NCBI GenBank assembly: GCA_023247345.1
Contig: JAHFGR010000064.1
Location: 1-6,778, forward strand
DNA: 6,778 nucleotides
Direction of reading: 5' to 3'
Source: Microcaldota archaeon
Lineage (GTDB): Archaea; Micrarchaeota; Micrarchaeia; Anstonellales; Bilamarchaeaceae
Under the pieces are notes generated by a model that had not been told where the DNA came from, ran no database searches, and saw only the letters and a list, made by a program, of their open reading frames with translations. Shown here in pieces: positions 4,919 to 6,778 of the stretch. The position numbers and the translations under genes were made by a program. Within the stretch, counting starts at the first letter, position 1. Each line of letters begins with the position of its first letter.

Positions 4919-6231
4919 AACTTACATTTTACGGCGCAGCTGGCGAAGTAGGCAGAAGCTGTTTTTTACTAGAAGACGAGAATACTAGCAAAAATTTATT
5001 GCTTGACTGTGGCATTAAGCTTGGCGAGCGAACAGAATACCCTCTTCTTAGCGAAAGCGAAATAACAAAAATAAAAAATATTTTTATCTCCCACGCGCAT
5101 CTTGATCATTCAGGTTATTTGCCTCACATATTTGCAGCCGGTGCAAAACCAAATGTTTTCCTTACAAAGCCTACGCGCGATCTGATTAGCGTGCTGCTTA
5201 GCGATTATCGCAGAATTCAGGAAGAAAAAGGTGAACAAGAAAATAAATTCAAGCAAAAAGATGTTGATAATGTTTTGAAACTTACGAACATTGTTGAATT
5301 CAATACGAAGGTTAACACGCCATTTGAAAGCATGCTGTATAACGCTGGGCACGTTTTAGGAAGCGCAATAATTCGTATTAACGATCATAATGGGATAGTT
5401 TATACCGGAGATATATGTATGCGCAATACGCGAACATTGGAAGCATGCCATCGTGATTTTAGCGCAGAAACACTTATTATGGAAAGTACTTATGGTGCAA
5501 AAGAAGACGTTATACCAAGCTATAAAGAATCAGGCACAAAGCTTGTTGCCAGCATAAATGAAACAATAAACAAAGGCGGGCATGTTCTTATTCCTAGTTT
5601 TGCAGTAGGCCGTGCGCAAGAGATTTTGTTAACGCTCGATGATTATATGCGTAGTGGTGCACTGGTAAAAACAAAAATTTTCGTCGAAGGAATGATAAAT
5701 AAAGCGATGCGCATTTATCGCCATAATGCTTACTATGCAAGTGACGATATAAAAAAGCGAATTTTAATGAGTGAAGACGACCCATTCAAAAGCAAATTTT
5801 TCCATATCTCTCGCAATAAGGATCGCAAAGATGTTTTGAGCGAGCCTTGCATAGTTGTCAGCACTTCTGGTATGCTCACTGGTGGGCCAATACACTTTTA
5901 TCTAAGCAAGCTTGCAAATGACCCAAAGAATAAACTGATATTTGTAGGATACCAAGCTGAAGGAACGCCCGGTCGCAAAATACTAAATGGCGAGAAAAAA
6001 GTTAAGATTGGTTATAGTGCCCAGGAGCATGAAATAGAAATTAACATACAAATAGAAAATATCAGAATGTCTGGTCATGCTGATTACAATGAGCTTTTGC
6101 AATTTATTAAAGGAATAAAAAATCTCAAGCGCGTTTTCTTAATTCACGGAGAAAAAACAGATTTAAAAGAAACTTTGGAAAATAAATATGAGATAATCGT
6201 GCCGAAATTAGGAGAAAATATCAGTTTTTGA
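4915..6231 (+). CDS. Beta-CASP metallo-beta-lactamase ribonuclease, archaeal CPSF2-like (COG1236), without KH domains
   Basis: The 438-residue product has the complete set of catalytic motifs. GAAGEVGRS at 7-15 and DCG at 31-33 open the fold. HAHLDH at 60-65 is the metal-binding motif 2. GHVLGSA at 145-151 supplies H146 and TGDI at 164-167 supplies D166. The beta-CASP part has motif A E190 in ESTYG, FAVGRAQE, STSGMLTGGP, motif B H388 in SGHADY and motif C H411 in IHGE. All needed residues are present, so an active zinc-dependent endo- or exoribonuclease is expected, acting in 3'-end processing, transcription termination or RNA decay in the cytoplasm. It lacks the N-terminal KH domains of archaeal FttA/aCPSF1, so the shorter aCPSF2 class is the best fit. 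An aRNase J-like role cannot be excluded. The start is fixed by a strong SD and an ATGA overlap with the upstream gene. Confidence 0.92.
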   Translation: MKLTFYGAAGEVGRSCFLLEDENTSKNLLLDCGIKLGERTEYPLLSESEITKIKNIFISHAHLDHSGYLPHIFAAGAKPNVFLTKPTRDLISVLLSDYRRIQEEKGEQENKFKQKDVDNVLKLTNIVEFNTKVNTPFESMLYNAGHVLGSAIIRINDHNGIVYTGDICMRNTRTLEACHRDFSAETLIMESTYGAKEDVIPSYKESGTKLVASINETINKGGHVLIPSFAVGRAQEILLTLDDYMRSGALVKTKIFVEGMINKAMRIYRHNAYYASDDIKKRILMSEDDPFKSKFFHISRNKDRKDVLSEPCIVVSTSGMLTGGPIHFYLSKLANDPKNKLIFVGYQAEGTPGRKILNGEKKVKIGYSAQEHEIEINIQIENIRMSGHADYNELLQFIKGIKNLKRVFLIHGEKTDLKETLENKYEIIVPKLGENISF

Positions 6232-6235
6232 TTAT

Positions 6236-6247
6236 ATCTATATAGAT
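6236..6247. repeat. 12-bp perfect palindrome between convergent stop codons
   Basis: ATCTATATAGAT is perfectly self-complementary and spans the 6-nt gap and the TAG stop of the minus-strand gene. It might assist termination in both directions, but AT-rich palindromes of this length are not rare. Confidence 0.3.
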
Positions 6248-6777
6248 TCGAAAACTTGAATTCCAACTGTATCTATTATCCGCTTTTCTAATGCCTTTGA
6301 GAATTCTTTTGCATACCAATTGCCTAGGCCCCATAAATCTACAAATAATTCTGACACGGTGACGTTGTTTTTATCTGGATATTTTTTCATATGCTCGTCT
6401 GCTCTTAGGACGAATAAGTTTGAATAACCATTATTTTCAGGAAATTTTCTTTTTATCTCACTCAAAGTTTTATCATCTGCATAGACATAGACCTCTGTAT
6501 AGTCGGAAGGAGCATCATTATTAAATTTAAATCTATAGCCAGTAAAGGTGGTGAATTTTACTTTTTTCCATAATGCTTTTTCTATTTTGACTACTGAAAG
6601 ATTAACGTTTGTTTTATAAACTATGTCCTTTCTAAAATTTCTGTTACTGGCCCAATAAAATAATAGTTTTCTAATGTCAACAATTCTAAAATTCATCTTT
6701 TTTATTTCTATTGCGCCCATTCTCGCCAATGGTTTTAATGCGTTATTGACAGTGCTTATAGAAATCCCAATTTTCTT
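6238..6777 (-). CDS. Winged-helix regulator-like protein, possibly AbiEi-antitoxin-related (N-terminus beyond the window)
   Basis: The frame stays open to the right edge, so the protein is 5' truncated. An internal TTG at 6729 is a poor start, and the residues before it complete a helix-turn-helix. The visible product is 179 residues. The first 35 (IGISISTVNNALKPLARMGA and a following basic strand) look like a winged-helix recognition helix and wing. The C-terminal half has LFVLRADEH, then VTVSELFVDLWGLGNWYAKE and a final helix. This pattern resembles the C-terminal part of AbiEi-type regulators and antitoxins, in which a V/I-x-x-x-x-LYVDL stretch precedes a helix; I recall it only loosely. 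No AbiEii-like nucleotidyltransferase toxin is seen in the window, though one could lie outside it. The gene converges on the nuclease gene with 6 nt between stops. Confidence 0.5.
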   Translation of the reverse strand, partial: KKIGISISTVNNALKPLARMGAIEIKKMNFRIVDIRKLLFYWASNRNFRKDIVYKTNVNLSVVKIEKALWKKVKFTTFTGYRFKFNNDAPSDYTEVYVYADDKTLSEIKRKFPENNGYSNLFVLRADEHMKKYPDKNNVTVSELFVDLWGLGNWYAKEFSKALEKRIIDTVGIQVFESI

Positions 6778-6778
6778 A

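Overview
The window reads as archaeal. The evidence is AT-rich TATA-box promoters placed about 25-30 nt ahead of start codons (several genes look leaderless or nearly so), a Shine-Dalgarno (SD) sequence GGTGATC matching the archaeal 16S tail, a T-run terminator without a hairpin, an acidic S-layer-like surface protein, a stand-alone CPSF-type beta-CASP nuclease and a MIP18-family Fe-S protein. The low GC and small compact genes would suit a DPANN-type or euryarchaeal genome, but the sequence does not settle the lineage.

Layout: (i) 1-1228, plus strand: the C-terminal part of a secreted S-layer/adhesin-like protein that runs in from the left edge, a T-run, then a small Cys-rich lipoprotein-like gene. 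(ii) 1229-1440: a convergent intergenic region with terminator-like hairpins and the first copy of a 49-bp dyad repeat. (iii) 1439-2728, minus: a Schlafen/AlbA_2-type regulator of the COG2865 kind. It is flanked on both sides by the same 49-bp element, TGCCA-N6-TGCCA-N9-TGGCA-N6-TGGCA. (iv) 2814-3209, minus: a tandem ACT-domain protein with a proposed leader of about 88 nt containing two strong hairpins. (v) 3210-3467: a divergent intergenic region unusually rich in inverted repeats. (vi) 3468-3803, plus: a MIP18/PaaD-like protein. (vii) 3896-6231, plus: a translationally coupled pair, a GXGXG beta-helix protein with an unrecognised helical N-terminal domain, then a beta-CASP metallo-beta-lactamase ribonuclease overlapping it by ATGA. 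(viii) 6238-6777, minus: a winged-helix regulator-like protein cut by the right edge, convergent with the nuclease with only 6 nt between stop codons.

The most interesting signals are three. The four-half-site dyad element is duplicated around the AlbA_2 regulator, with half-sites fully conserved while the spacers have drifted. The ACT gene leader has arms that can pair in two mutually exclusive ways. The GXGXG protein and the RNA-processing nuclease are tightly coupled. Each is read directly from sequence; their functions are inference.
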